DNA from: JAIEOG01 sp964519985
GTDB lineage: Bacteria > Bdellovibrionota > FAC87 > UBA2466
DNA: 64,000 nt
NCBI GenBank assembly: GCA_964519985.1
Contig: CAZFMF010000020.1
Span: 1 to 64,000, forward strand
Reading direction: 5' to 3'
Shown: positions 34,084-43,262 of the stretch, piece after piece
Numbering within the stretch: the first letter of the stretch is position 1
How the letters are laid out: every line of letters starts with the position of its first letter
Translations under genes and position numbers: made by a program
The notes under the pieces: model-generated
What the model was told of the DNA's origin: nothing
The model's input: only the letters and a program-made list of their open reading frames with translations
Databases searched by the model: none

Positions 34084-34596
34084 TTATTCTTCTTCCTTCC
34101 CTTTGGCGGACTTCTTCTTCGATGACTCTTCCGCGGAGCCACCGCTTCTTTGAAGATATATCCCGATTCCCGCCTCTAACAGACCAAGTCCGATCGGCAA
34201 TGGTGAACGTTTTACAAACTGCCAGACGGTGGTGAACATTTCCTTCGAACCATTTTCACCCAAGTAATCCTGGACCGTTTCCAGTTTTCCCACCGCGTAT
34301 TTCGAAAGTCGGGAAATCGCGCCTTCCTTTGGAGTGAGGGCTTCGATTTTCTTTACTGCTTCGCCGATTGAGGTCGATGCGCCTTCGAGGGCCATATCTA
34401 ACTGCTCAACGAAACCGGACGATTTTTCTGACTCACTTTGCTCGCCGGAGGCCTTAGCGGAACGGCTGGAACCGTTTGTGCCGTTTCGTTCACTTTCCGA
34501 TTGCTTGTCATCGTCCTCATCCTCAAACGATGCATTCGACCTTTTGGCATGGGGACTGACATTCTTCTTGTGGGTTTCTGTTCTAGCGCTATTCAT
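34084..34596 (-). CDS. hypothetical protein with charged N-terminus and one TM segment
   Basis: 170 residues, preceded by AAGGAG. The first 60 residues are low-complexity (Ser, Glu, Asp, Lys). A helical region (about 60-110) then leads to a hydrophobic stretch PLPIGLGLLEAGIGIYL (about 133-149) and a Lys/Glu tail, a layout reminiscent of DUF883/ElaB-type ribosome- or membrane-associated stress proteins. The homology is not certain. Confidence 0.6.
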   Translation of the reverse strand: MNSARTETHKKNVSPHAKRSNASFEDEDDDKQSESERNGTNGSSRSAKASGEQSESEKSSGFVEQLDMALEGASTSIGEAVKKIEALTPKEGAISRLSKYAVGKLETVQDYLGENGSKEMFTTVWQFVKRSPLPIGLGLLEAGIGIYLQRSGGSAEESSKKKSAKGKEEE

Positions 34597-34853
34597 AAAT
34601 CTCCTTGATCAGCGTGTTCCCTCTTGCTGTACGCAATGAAAGTGCCAAGTCCTTCTCTTTCCTTTTGTAGCTCCCTGCTGACGCGCTTGAACGGTCCCGG
34701 CGAGCGAGTGTTTCTCGTTTCGACTATTTGTCGATTTCCATGGTTCCGTGCGCTGGGCCCCTCGTTCACCGAGTCAGCCTCACCACCATACAAATGTCTA
34801 TTGTCGGTACGGCTGCGTTTCGCTAAGATGGAGCCTCAACTAGGAGCAAACCG

Positions 34854-35153
34854 ATGACATCGATCCCCATGAATTTGATCAGCACGAAATCTCTAGAGAA
34901 ACAGTTAAAGGTCGTCGAAGGCCGAATGAGCGAATTGCAGGCCGAGATGGCGGAACTCGAAAAGATCAAGAATGCCTGCCTGGTTTTGATGGGCACATCT
35001 CCGGCGGTCGCGGAGAGCGAAGAATCGCTGGCGACGAAAGCTAAGAAGAAGAAAAATGACATTTCGGTCGACGCCGAATTAGTCACGAATGTCGGCGCGG
35101 AAGTGATGGCCGGCGAAGCTAACGCTGAAGAGCCGCCGACCGCAACCCACTAG
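34854..35153 (+). CDS. small coiled-coil protein
   Basis: 99 residues with AGGAG upstream. Residues about 12-45 form a heptad-rich coiled coil (KQLKVVEGRMSELQAEMAEL); a Lys-rich patch and an acidic tail follow. No signal peptide. No known family. The 257-bp gap before it contains no convincing gene. Confidence 0.6.
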   Translation: MTSIPMNLISTKSLEKQLKVVEGRMSELQAEMAELEKIKNACLVLMGTSPAVAESEESLATKAKKKKNDISVDAELVTNVGAEVMAGEANAEEPPTATH

Positions 35154-35204
35154 GGTTGCCCAACCGGCGCGGCTCGCATAGTCTTCTCAGTAACAGGAGG
35201 GTTT

Positions 35205-35576
35205 ATGAAGCAAATCTTAACGCTATGGGCGGTTGCCTTTTTCGCGGTAAGTGCCGGCGCCGCGGATCTGGATTCGATACTCGATAGTACGAACACGATC
35301 ACGTTTTCACCCGCCTTGCATAAAGGCCACTTCGTTGAGGCTGGCTCCGCGGCAGCCGTTTGTGCGCTGGCCGGGTACCAGTTGGCTACTATAACGAAGA
35401 AGACCCATCTTCGTCCCGAGCATATTGGCTATTATACTTTTACCAGCCCGGGCGGGGCGGCCTCGGTACTCAACACTTTCGTGGCGCAATTTCACCCGAA
35501 TGCGCCCGGTACTCCGGTGATGCAAGAACTCGTTTGCTCTCGAAAAGCCACGGCGATGCCGGTCAAGTTTGAGTAG
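35205..35576 (+). CDS. small exported hypothetical protein
   Basis: 123 residues with AGGAGG before the ATG. Signal peptide MKQILTLWAVAFFAVSAGAA; the mature 100 residues contain two Cys (VCALAG and LVCSRK). No known motif. It ends 5 bp before the convergent phoH stop. Confidence 0.68.
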   Translation: MKQILTLWAVAFFAVSAGAADLDSILDSTNTITFSPALHKGHFVEAGSAAAVCALAGYQLATITKKTHLRPEHIGYYTFTSPGGAASVLNTFVAQFHPNAPGTPVMQELVCSRKATAMPVKFE

Positions 35577-35580
35577 CAGA

Positions 35581-36909
35581 CTACAAAACGTTCGTGGCTA
35601 GTTCGGAAAGCTGCGAACGCTCGCCCTTCATCAGCGTCACGTGCGCGCCCAAGGCCGTGTGCTTGAAGCGCTCGACGACAAAAGACAAACCGTTGCTCGA
35701 GGAATCGATATACGGGTTGTCGATCTGGTAGCAATCGCCAGTGAGCACGACCTTGGTGCCTTCCCCCGCGCGCGTAATGATCGTTTTGATCTCGTGGGGG
35801 GTGAGGTTCTGGGCTTCGTCGACGATCAGGAACTGATACGCGAGACTGCGGCCGCGGATGTAAGTGAGCGGTTCAATCTGCAGCATTCCCTGGTGGATCA
35901 ACTCCTGCCAGGCGCGCCGCGTGGGCCGCTTGCCCGGCTTGTCGCCGCTCGAAGACGAAACGATGTAGTCGATATTGTCGAAAATCGGCTGCATCCAAGG
36001 GTTGAGCTTCTCTTCGATTTCCCCGGGCAAGTAACCGATGTCTTTGCCCAGCGGGAAAATGGGGCGCGAGACTAGGAGCTTTTGGTACTTGCTCTCGTCG
36101 ATGGTCTTTTGCAGACCGCAAGCGAGCGCCATCAAAGTCTTTCCGGTGCCGGCTTTGCCAACGAGACTGACCAGCGGAATGGAATCGTCGAGAAGCGCAT
36201 CGAGCACAAAACTCTGCTCGATATTGCGCGGGCGAATACCCCACACCCCGGTCGGCGGAACGCGCAACGGCACAATCGAGCGCTGGGTCGCATCGTAACG
36301 GCCGGCGGCAAAATTCTCCGGATTTTTTTGATCCCGCAAAATGACATACTCGTGCGGGTTCAATTCCCGGTCTTCAATCGGAAAACGGCGTTCCTGATTG
36401 AAGTTCTCAATCACTTCCCCCGGCACTTCGAAGGACATCGAACCCGGATAGAGTTCCTCGATGGCGACGCGCGCGGGATCGAAATCCACCGCGACCACAC
36501 CCAGGGCATCCGCCTTTACGCGGAGGTTCACGTCTTTCGTGACAAAAATCACCGGCACATTGGGCCGGTCGTGACGCAGCTTCAGCGCGACGGCCAAAAT
36601 GCGGTGGTCGGCTTTTTCTTGGCGCAAATCCGAAGGGAGATAACTCTCGGCATCGCGCACCATATCGACGACCAGCGTACCGCCTTTGCCGATCGGCACG
36701 CCCTTGGTCAACGACCCGTTTTTGCGGGCGTCGTCGAGGTAGCGCGCAAACTGACGCGCGTTGCGACCAATTTCGGTCATGTCCTTCTTGAAACGATCCA
36801 TCTCCTCCAAACAGGTGATGGGAATTACGACGTGGTTATCGTCGAATTTGAAGATGGAAAGCGGATCAAACAGAATAACGCTGGTATCGAGTACGAATGT
36901 CTTTTTCAA
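35581..36909 (-). CDS. PIN-PhoH family ATPase (PhoH2 type)
   Basis: 442 residues. N-terminal PIN RNase-like domain (FVLDTSVILFDP; EEMDRFKKD; DHRILAVAL) and C-terminal PhoH NTPase domain with Walker A VGKAGTGKTLMALA, Walker B FLIVDEAQNLTPHE and the TGDCYQIDNPY motif. PhoH2 proteins are reported as ATP-driven RNA helicase/RNases. Last gene of the rpsB-to-phoH run; its ATG overlaps the rseP stop by four bases. Confidence 0.93.
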   Translation of the reverse strand: MKKTFVLDTSVILFDPLSIFKFDDNHVVIPITCLEEMDRFKKDMTEIGRNARQFARYLDDARKNGSLTKGVPIGKGGTLVVDMVRDAESYLPSDLRQEKADHRILAVALKLRHDRPNVPVIFVTKDVNLRVKADALGVVAVDFDPARVAIEELYPGSMSFEVPGEVIENFNQERRFPIEDRELNPHEYVILRDQKNPENFAAGRYDATQRSIVPLRVPPTGVWGIRPRNIEQSFVLDALLDDSIPLVSLVGKAGTGKTLMALACGLQKTIDESKYQKLLVSRPIFPLGKDIGYLPGEIEEKLNPWMQPIFDNIDYIVSSSSGDKPGKRPTRRAWQELIHQGMLQIEPLTYIRGRSLAYQFLIVDEAQNLTPHEIKTIITRAGEGTKVVLTGDCYQIDNPYIDSSSNGLSFVVERFKHTALGAHVTLMKGERSQLSELATNVL

Positions 36910-38567
36910 TTGTGAACAATCCTCGATATATCGTTGAAGAACGTTAGCGCCACCAACATCAGAATCAAAACCAGACCAATTTGGTTAGCGATTTCCATCG
37001 TGCGAATGGAAACCGGTTTGCCCTTGATGGCTTCCATCGAGAAGAACAGCAGATGGCCGCCATCGAGCACCGGGATCGGAAAGAGGTTTAGCAAGAACAA
37101 GTTGATGCTGATCAGCGCCATCGTCTGCAGAAAAGGCACGACGCCCGCATCCAAACTCTTGCCCGCAATCGATGCAATGAGAACCGGGCCGCCGAGGTTC
37201 TTCACTGAAACCGAACCGGTCACGAGCTTCCAGAGACTCACCACCATGCGCTCCGCGATGGTAAACGTCTCACTCACCGCATGCGCCACCAGCTTAAACG
37301 GCTGGCGAATCTGGAAGCGCAACATGTCCCCCTCGGCCAAGGCCGTTTGGGGAACAAAGCCGACCATGAAACGCTTTTTCATTTCGCGCGTCAGCGGATC
37401 TTCCTGCGTCGTTTCGATCGGTTTTAAGTCGAGCAAAACCGTTTGGCCGTCCCGCTCCAGAGTGAAGATCAGCGGGCCGCCTTTATCGCCCGACGCCTGA
37501 ACCTGATCCACGATCGATTCGAAGTTGTAGATCGGGACGTCTTGCACCTTCACGATGCGATCGCCGGGCTGTAACCCCCCTTTTTCCGCGGGGCTATTGG
37601 GCGTGACTTTGAAAACAAAAAGCTCAGACGGCAAAACCCCGATGGCTTCCATCTCGTTGAAGCCACCCGCCGATGCTTCGGGTTTGGCCGGATAGACCAC
37701 GGTAAACGACTTTTCCTCGGGCGTATCCGTGCCGCCCACGCCGCGCTTGACGGTCACCGTCACCGGTTTCTTGGCCGCCCAACCGGAGAGGAAAGCGTCC
37801 TTCATTTCTTCCCAAAGCACGACCGGGCGACTGTCCACCTTGGTGATAATGTCGCCCGTGCGCAGGCCCGCCTCAAAAGCGGGAGATTTCGGATTGGGAA
37901 CTCCAACCATGGGTTGGAGCGGGTAAGGGCTGATGCCTTTGATGCCGCCCGCTTCTTCTTCTTCACCGTACACATTGCGCGAGCGGACCAGACCAATCGT
38001 ATAGGGAACCCGCAATTCGGCGCCCGCGCGATCGACCTTCAAGTCGACTTTTTCACCCGTGCGCTTGCGCAACATGTCTTCCAGATCGTTCCAATACAAG
38101 ACGGGCGTTTCGCTCACCGCGGTGATTCGGTCCCCGGGCCGCAGGCCGGCATCCCAAGCCGGGCTGCCAACGAGCACGGTTCCGAGCTTGGTGGCGCGCA
38201 TGGGCTGGCCGATCCAAAAAATACACGTGAACAGGACACAGGCCAGAATGAGGTTGAAGATCGGGCCGGCCGCCACAATCAAAAAGCGTTTATAGAGTTT
38301 TTGCGTAGAGAACGCGCGGTCGGCTTCCGACGCCGGAACCGTGCGGTACGGGTCATCGCCCATCAGCTTAACGTAGCCGCCGAGCGGCACCAGGGAGAGG
38401 CAATACTCCGTTTCCCCGATCCGGCGACGAAAAATCTTCTTCCCAAACCCTAGCGAAAAGACCTCGACGCGGACACCAAAGAGTTTAGCGACCAGGTAGT
38501 GACCGAGCTCGTGAAAGAAAATGAGGCCGCCCAGCAGAACAACTACGCCGACAATCGAAGTGACCAA
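36906..38567 (-). CDS. rseP: RIP metalloprotease RseP with three PDZ domains
   Basis: 553 residues. Zinc motif HELGH (19-23) in the first transmembrane helix and the second active-site motif FPIPVLDGGH (about 496-505) near the C-terminus. Between them I count three PDZ domains (about 125-190, 218-290, 310-382), each with a GLxxGDxI core (GLRPGDRI, GLRTGDII, GLQPGDRI). E. coli RseP has two and is about 450 residues. Inner-membrane site-2 protease, likely clearing an anti-sigma factor after DegS-type cleavage; a DegS-like protease lies at 53-54 kb. Confidence 0.93.
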   Translation of the reverse strand: MVTSIVGVVVLLGGLIFFHELGHYLVAKLFGVRVEVFSLGFGKKIFRRRIGETEYCLSLVPLGGYVKLMGDDPYRTVPASEADRAFSTQKLYKRFLIVAAGPIFNLILACVLFTCIFWIGQPMRATKLGTVLVGSPAWDAGLRPGDRITAVSETPVLYWNDLEDMLRKRTGEKVDLKVDRAGAELRVPYTIGLVRSRNVYGEEEEAGGIKGISPYPLQPMVGVPNPKSPAFEAGLRTGDIITKVDSRPVVLWEEMKDAFLSGWAAKKPVTVTVKRGVGGTDTPEEKSFTVVYPAKPEASAGGFNEMEAIGVLPSELFVFKVTPNSPAEKGGLQPGDRIVKVQDVPIYNFESIVDQVQASGDKGGPLIFTLERDGQTVLLDLKPIETTQEDPLTREMKKRFMVGFVPQTALAEGDMLRFQIRQPFKLVAHAVSETFTIAERMVVSLWKLVTGSVSVKNLGGPVLIASIAGKSLDAGVVPFLQTMALISINLFLLNLFPIPVLDGGHLLFFSMEAIKGKPVSIRTMEIANQIGLVLILMLVALTFFNDISRIVHN

Positions 38568-38627
38568 CGAGACCTCCTCAGACTACCCGCTGATACTCTA
38601 ACCAATCCCCCCTGCCCCGCCAACCGG

Positions 38628-39785
38628 TTAGACGCCGAAAGTTTCAATGATTTCGTGCGTCTTTTCGCGGGCCCGCCGGTCGATTTCGAGCACGTCGCCC
38701 AAGGAGTCCGCAGGTACCGAACGGTGGCGTTGGAGGCACTCGTCGAGAACGGACGCAATTCGGGAGAAGCAAAGGCGCCCTTCCAGAAACCGGGCCACCG
38801 TGACTTCATTGGCGGCGTTGAGTGCGATGAGATGGCTTTGACCCGCCGCCAAAGCCTTTCGGGGCAAGTCGAGACAGGGAAAACGCGCAGTGTCAGGCTC
38901 CGAAAATTCCAGCTGCGTAAACTGACGGAAGCTGAGTTTCTCGACCGAATTCGAGAGCCGATCCGGATAGCCCAACGCAAAGCCAATGGAGGCTTTCATA
39001 TCGGGAACGGAGAGCTGCGCCTGACAGGTGCCATCCGCAAACCAAATCGCCCCGTGCACGATGCTTTGGGGATGGATCCAAACTTCAATGCGGTCGGGCT
39101 CAAATTCAAAAAGCACCTGGGCTTCGACGACCTCTAGGCCCTTGTTCATGAGCGTGGCCGAATCGACCGAAATCTTCGGCCCCATTTTCCAATTCGGATG
39201 CTTTACCGCCATCGCCGGCGTTACGCTCGCTAGGTCGAGTTTGGGTTGTTTCCAGAACGGTCCGCCGCTGGCGGTCAAAACCAGCGAATCAATCTGGGAC
39301 CGATCGCGTCCCTGCAGCAGCTGGTAAATCGCATTGTGTTCGCTATCGACGGGAATGCAGCGCGCCTTGCCGACGGCCAGCTCGCGTTTCAGCAAGTGCC
39401 CCGCGACGACGAGCGTCTCTTTGTTCGCCAGCGCGAGATCCTTCCCCCGCCGGGCCAACTCCAAAGTGGGTGACAAGGCGGCAAAACCCACGATCCCCTG
39501 CGAAGCGATCTGGATGCCGTCCCAGCGCGCGCACTCGATTAACCCCGATTCGCCGTGCAGAAATTCCGTTCCCGGAAACTCCGGCGCCAGCGCCAGCGCG
39601 TCCGCACTTTGCGAAACCACGACCACCCCGGGGCGAAACTCGGCGACTTGCGGGCGAAGCAGATCGAGATTGCGACCGGCGGTCAGAGCCACCACTTGAA
39701 ACCGATCCGGAAAGCGGCGCGCGAGTTCCAACGTGGCCGTACCGATGGTGCCGGTCGACCCGAAGACCCCGAGCCGGCGTCTCAT
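38628..39785 (-). CDS. dxr: 1-deoxy-D-xylulose 5-phosphate reductoisomerase
   Basis: 385 residues. NADPH-binding GSTGTIGTATLELA, substrate/metal region VDSEHNAIYQLL, and KMGPKISVDSATLMNKGLEV. Second step of the MEP isoprenoid pathway. It sits between cdsA (4-bp overlap) and rseP (60-bp gap), as in many Gram-negatives. Confidence 0.97.
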   Translation of the reverse strand: MRRRLGVFGSTGTIGTATLELARRFPDRFQVVALTAGRNLDLLRPQVAEFRPGVVVVSQSADALALAPEFPGTEFLHGESGLIECARWDGIQIASQGIVGFAALSPTLELARRGKDLALANKETLVVAGHLLKRELAVGKARCIPVDSEHNAIYQLLQGRDRSQIDSLVLTASGGPFWKQPKLDLASVTPAMAVKHPNWKMGPKISVDSATLMNKGLEVVEAQVLFEFEPDRIEVWIHPQSIVHGAIWFADGTCQAQLSVPDMKASIGFALGYPDRLSNSVEKLSFRQFTQLEFSEPDTARFPCLDLPRKALAAGQSHLIALNAANEVTVARFLEGRLCFSRIASVLDECLQRHRSVPADSLGDVLEIDRRAREKTHEIIETFGV

Positions 39786-40609
39786 AGCCGCTCCAAAATG
39801 TAGTGCATGAAGAAATAGAAGGCCGGCGCGCTCAGCGTCAGGCCATCAAGGCGATCCAAGATCCCGCCGTGCCCGGGCAGAAAGTTGCCGGAATCCTTTT
39901 GCGATTGGCTGCGCTTGAGCATGGATTCAAAGAGATCGCCGACTTGGGCCAAAATACTGATCACCGGGACCAGCGTCGCAATTCCGACTAACAACTGAGT
40001 ATCCCTGGGGCCGGTATAGACGAAATACCACCAGAGTCCGGCGAAAATCAGAGCGCCGACAATGGCGCCCGCCGCACCTTCGAGGGATTTCTTGGGACTA
40101 ATCTGAGTCGCCAACCGATGCTTGCCCCAGGCGGTTCCAACGAAATACGCGAACGTATCGCCGGCAAAGACCACGAAAAAGAGCAGCAGAATGTACTCGC
40201 GCCCGTACACACCCGATTCCACAATCGGCAGAAGAAATCCCAACATGCAAACGACATAGAGGATCCCCAGCAACTCGATGGAAAGGTCGCGGATTGATTG
40301 TTCGAAATCACCCCGCTTGTTTGCCCGCATCACGTGTTGGATCGAAAGCACGAAGAGCGGCAACCAGAAGAAAACCCACGCCATTTCCGTCGCCAAACGC
40401 AGCGTCAGGATGCTGAGAAAAACCAGCGAGAGGCCGCGCGTCTGCCGCATGACCGACTTGGTACCGGTGAAAAAAAGGCGATCGAACTCCATGCACGAGA
40501 TGGCCGCGCACGCCAGAACCACCATCAACATCAGCGGCACCGGGCCGTAGAGAATGAGCGCAATCGTCAGGACCGCGGCCGTCACGCCGGTGATGATGCG
40601 CGTTTTCAT
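39782..40609 (-). CDS. cdsA: phosphatidate cytidylyltransferase
   Basis: 275 residues, multi-pass membrane protein. GDTFAYFVGTAWGKHRLATQ, then SPKKSLEGAAGA, and the C-terminal KDSGNFLPGHGGILDRLDGL are the CDP-diglyceride synthetase signatures. Makes CDP-diacylglycerol for phospholipid synthesis; PlsY at 61 kb acts earlier in that pathway. Overlaps uppS and dxr by four bases each. Confidence 0.96.
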   Translation of the reverse strand: MKTRIITGVTAAVLTIALILYGPVPLMLMVVLACAAISCMEFDRLFFTGTKSVMRQTRGLSLVFLSILTLRLATEMAWVFFWLPLFVLSIQHVMRANKRGDFEQSIRDLSIELLGILYVVCMLGFLLPIVESGVYGREYILLLFFVVFAGDTFAYFVGTAWGKHRLATQISPKKSLEGAAGAIVGALIFAGLWWYFVYTGPRDTQLLVGIATLVPVISILAQVGDLFESMLKRSQSQKDSGNFLPGHGGILDRLDGLTLSAPAFYFFMHYILERL

Positions 40610-41340
40610 GCACGCACCTCCGTCAACGCCTGGACTTGTTCGGAGGTCTTACCGTAACGCCGCTCCCGCCCCTGGAAAGAAGCAAGGGCTTCGCGTAGCG
40701 CCTCCGGCCCGAAGTCCGGCCAGAACGTATCGGTGACGTAAAACTCGGAGTAAGCAATCTGCCAGAGCAGGAAATTACTCACGCGGTACTCTCCCCCGGT
40801 GCGAATCAAAAGATCGGGATCCGGAAAACCCGGTTGGTACAGACGTTGCGAAATCGATTCTTCGGTGATCGCTTCCGGTGCGAGTTTGCCCTCCGCGACT
40901 TCCGAAGCGAGCAAACGGGCGGCGCGGGCGATCTCTTCTCGCCCGCCGTAGGAAAGGGCGAGATTCAACGTCATACGGGGCTCACTGAACGCGGTCAGAC
41001 GCATCACCCGTTCCAGTTCCGCACGTGCAAACGCGGGCAAGCGATCGAGGCTTCCCTGGGCGGTTAGCGAGATGCGATTGCGCACCAGTTTCTTGTCCAT
41101 GGTCCGCAGGTGATGGACGAGCAGCCGCATCAGCATCCGAACTTCGGAGCTGGGGCGATTCCAATTCTCGGTGGAAAAAGCGTAGAGCGTTAAGTAGGAG
41201 ATCCCCAGCTCGGTGCAGGCGGTGACAATCTCATCGACGCGTTTGGCGCCGCGACGGTGCCCCCAAATGCGGCTAAAGCCTCGCTGTCGGGCCCAACGCC
41301 CGTTTCCGTCCATAATGATGGCGAGGTGTTTCAAGCCCAT
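40606..41340 (-). CDS. uppS: isoprenyl (undecaprenyl diphosphate) synthase
   Basis: 244 residues. IMDGNGRWARQRGFSRIWGH is the cis-prenyltransferase P-loop; TLYAFSTENWNRP and the C-terminal DLLIRTGGEYRVSNFLLWQ are also canonical. Makes the C55 lipid carrier for cell-wall and polysaccharide assembly. Starts 6 bp after frr. Confidence 0.97.
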   Translation of the reverse strand: MGLKHLAIIMDGNGRWARQRGFSRIWGHRRGAKRVDEIVTACTELGISYLTLYAFSTENWNRPSSEVRMLMRLLVHHLRTMDKKLVRNRISLTAQGSLDRLPAFARAELERVMRLTAFSEPRMTLNLALSYGGREEIARAARLLASEVAEGKLAPEAITEESISQRLYQPGFPDPDLLIRTGGEYRVSNFLLWQIAYSEFYVTDTFWPDFGPEALREALASFQGRERRYGKTSEQVQALTEVRA

Positions 41341-41346
41341 GCGCGT

Positions 41347-41889
41347 TTACAGCGTCAGGACTTCTTGGGATTTGGTCTCGACGATCTTATCGATTTCCTT
41401 GATCAGCTGATCGGTCAGCTTTTGAAGATCGTCCTGGAAACGACGCATGTCGTCTTCCGTCATTTCCGCCTTTTTGGCGCCATCCATCGCGTCGCGACGG
41501 ACATTGCGCACGGCCACTTTGGATTCTTCGCCGTACTTCTTGATGCTTTTGACGAAATCCTTTCGCCGCTCTTCCGTGAGCGGGGGCAAATTCACCCGGA
41601 TTAGCTTTCCGTCGTTGATCGGGGTCAAGCCGAGATTCGCGGCCAGAATCGCTTTTTCGATTTCGTTAATGACGCTCTTGTCCCAAGGCTGGATCGCGAT
41701 CGTGCGCGCATCGGGGGTGGAAAGCGCCGCCACTTCTTTGATGCCCAACATGCTACCGTAACTTTCGACTCGCACCCCTTCCAGCATCGACGCCGATGCG
41801 CGTCCGACGCGGAGTTTGGAAAGCTCACCCTTTAGGTGCTCCAGGCTTTTTTCCATGTGTTTTTTGGCATCGCCGAGTGCAGCGTTCAT
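41347..41889 (-). CDS. frr: ribosome recycling factor
   Basis: 180 residues from ATG 41889 (AGGAG upstream), overlapping the pyrH stop by four bases. HMEKSLEHLKGELSKLRVGR and RVNLPPLTEERRKDFVK are RRF signatures. Splits post-termination ribosomes with EF-G. Confidence 0.97.
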   Translation of the reverse strand: MNAALGDAKKHMEKSLEHLKGELSKLRVGRASASMLEGVRVESYGSMLGIKEVAALSTPDARTIAIQPWDKSVINEIEKAILAANLGLTPINDGKLIRVNLPPLTEERRKDFVKSIKKYGEESKVAVRNVRRDAMDGAKKAEMTEDDMRRFQDDLQKLTDQLIKEIDKIVETKSQEVLTL

Positions 41890-42614
41890 GATTCTCTCCT
41901 CACGAAGGTTCCGATCTCCTCGCCCATCACGACGCGTTTGAAATTGCCCGCTTTGTTGAGGTTGAAGACCAGAATGGGAAGACGGTGGTCCATGCAAAGG
42001 GAAATGGCAGTCGAGTCCATCACCTTCAAATCGTTTTTTAGGACATCGAGATAATCGAGGCTCTTGAACATCTTGGCGTTGGGGTTCTTCATCGGATCGT
42101 CATCGTAAACGCCATCGACCTTGGTGGCCTTCATGATGAGTTCCGAACCCACTTCCATCGCGCGCAAGCTAGCGGCGGTGTCCGTCGTGAAATAGGGATT
42201 TCCGGTACCGGCCGCGAAGATGACCACGCGGTTTTTCTCGAGGTGGCGCACCGCGCGACGCCGAATATATGGTTCGCAAAGTTCGTGCATCTCGATCGCC
42301 GACATCACGCGGGTAAAAACATCGAGCTTCTCGAGGCAGTCTTGCAGGGCGAGACTGTTGATGACCGTGGCCAGCATCCCCATGTAGTCGCTCGTCGAAC
42401 GATCCATGCCCTGGGCGGTGCCCGCGATGCCGCGGAAAATATTTCCGCCGCCCAGCACAATCGCGATCTCCACGCCCAACAAGTGGACGTCTTTGATCTC
42501 CTGCGCGATGCGATCGATGATATCGGGATTGATGCCGAACGCCTTGTCACCAGCGAGCGCTTCGCCGCTGAGCTTTAACAAAACCCTTTTGTAACGGGGC
42601 TTGCCTGAGGGCAT
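41886..42614 (-). CDS. pyrH: uridylate kinase
   Basis: 242 residues from ATG 42614 with AGAGG upstream; the longer frame from 42713 overlaps tsf and adds a basic leader. RVLLKLSGEALAG, VLGGGNIFRG and FAAGTGNPYFTTDTAA are the UMP kinase motifs. Phosphorylates UMP to UDP as a hexamer. The start lies only 13 bp after the tsf stop. Confidence 0.96.
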   Translation of the reverse strand: MPSGKPRYKRVLLKLSGEALAGDKAFGINPDIIDRIAQEIKDVHLLGVEIAIVLGGGNIFRGIAGTAQGMDRSTSDYMGMLATVINSLALQDCLEKLDVFTRVMSAIEMHELCEPYIRRRAVRHLEKNRVVIFAAGTGNPYFTTDTAASLRAMEVGSELIMKATKVDGVYDDDPMKNPNAKMFKSLDYLDVLKNDLKVMDSTAISLCMDHRLPILVFNLNKAGNFKRVVMGEEIGTFVRRES

Positions 42615-42627
42615 TCCGGAACCTCTT

Positions 42628-43254
42628 TTAGTTCGCCTGTTCGTTCGGCGACGCCGCTTTGGCGCCTTCGCCGAGCTGGAAGCGCGCAAAACGTCGGACG
42701 CTGATATTTTCACCCAGTTTCGCGATCGCCGCCTTCACCACGGCTTCCACCGTATGCTCAGGTTCCTTCACGAAGCGCTGGTTGAGCAGACAGGCCTCTT
42801 CGTAGAACTTGCCGATCTTGCCTTCCACGATCTTCTCGATGACTTGAGCCGGTTTGCCGGTGCCGGCCGCTTGCGCGCGGTAGACATCTTTTTCCTTCTC
42901 CAAGTCGGTCGAGTTGACTTCGTCCTTGTTCAAATAACGAGGATTCGCCGCCGCGATGTGCATCGCGATATCGTTGCAAAGCCCTTGGAAATCGTCGGTA
43001 CGGGCCACGAAATCGGTTTCGCAGTTCACTTCCAACATCACACCAATCTTGCCGTTGCTGTGAATGTAGGAGTGGATACGCCCTTCGTTGGCCGCGCGCC
43101 CCGATTTCTTGGCCGCCAACGCCAATCCACGCTCGCGCAGATAGGTGATGGCTTTTTCGATATCGTTCGCCGTTTCGGTCAGTGCTTTCTTGCACTCCAT
43201 CATTCCGGCGCCAGTTTTTTCGCGCAGTTCCTTTACTAATTCGGCGGGTGTCAC
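42628..43254 (-). CDS. tsf: elongation factor Ts
   Basis: 208 residues, short-type EF-Ts. The N-terminal UBA-like domain with LREKTGAGMMECKKAL, then the core VNCETDFVARTDDFQGL. Nucleotide exchange factor for EF-Tu. Eight bp after rpsB. Confidence 0.97.
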   Translation of the reverse strand: MTPAELVKELREKTGAGMMECKKALTETANDIEKAITYLRERGLALAAKKSGRAANEGRIHSYIHSNGKIGVMLEVNCETDFVARTDDFQGLCNDIAMHIAAANPRYLNKDEVNSTDLEKEKDVYRAQAAGTGKPAQVIEKIVEGKIGKFYEEACLLNQRFVKEPEHTVEAVVKAAIAKLGENISVRRFARFQLGEGAKAASPNEQAN

Positions 43255-43262
43255 AACGTCTC

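Noticed and set aside
34597..34853. Possible small gene in the 257-bp gap
   Set aside because: The only frames are short, lack ribosome-binding sites and have no motif. I see nothing supportable there.
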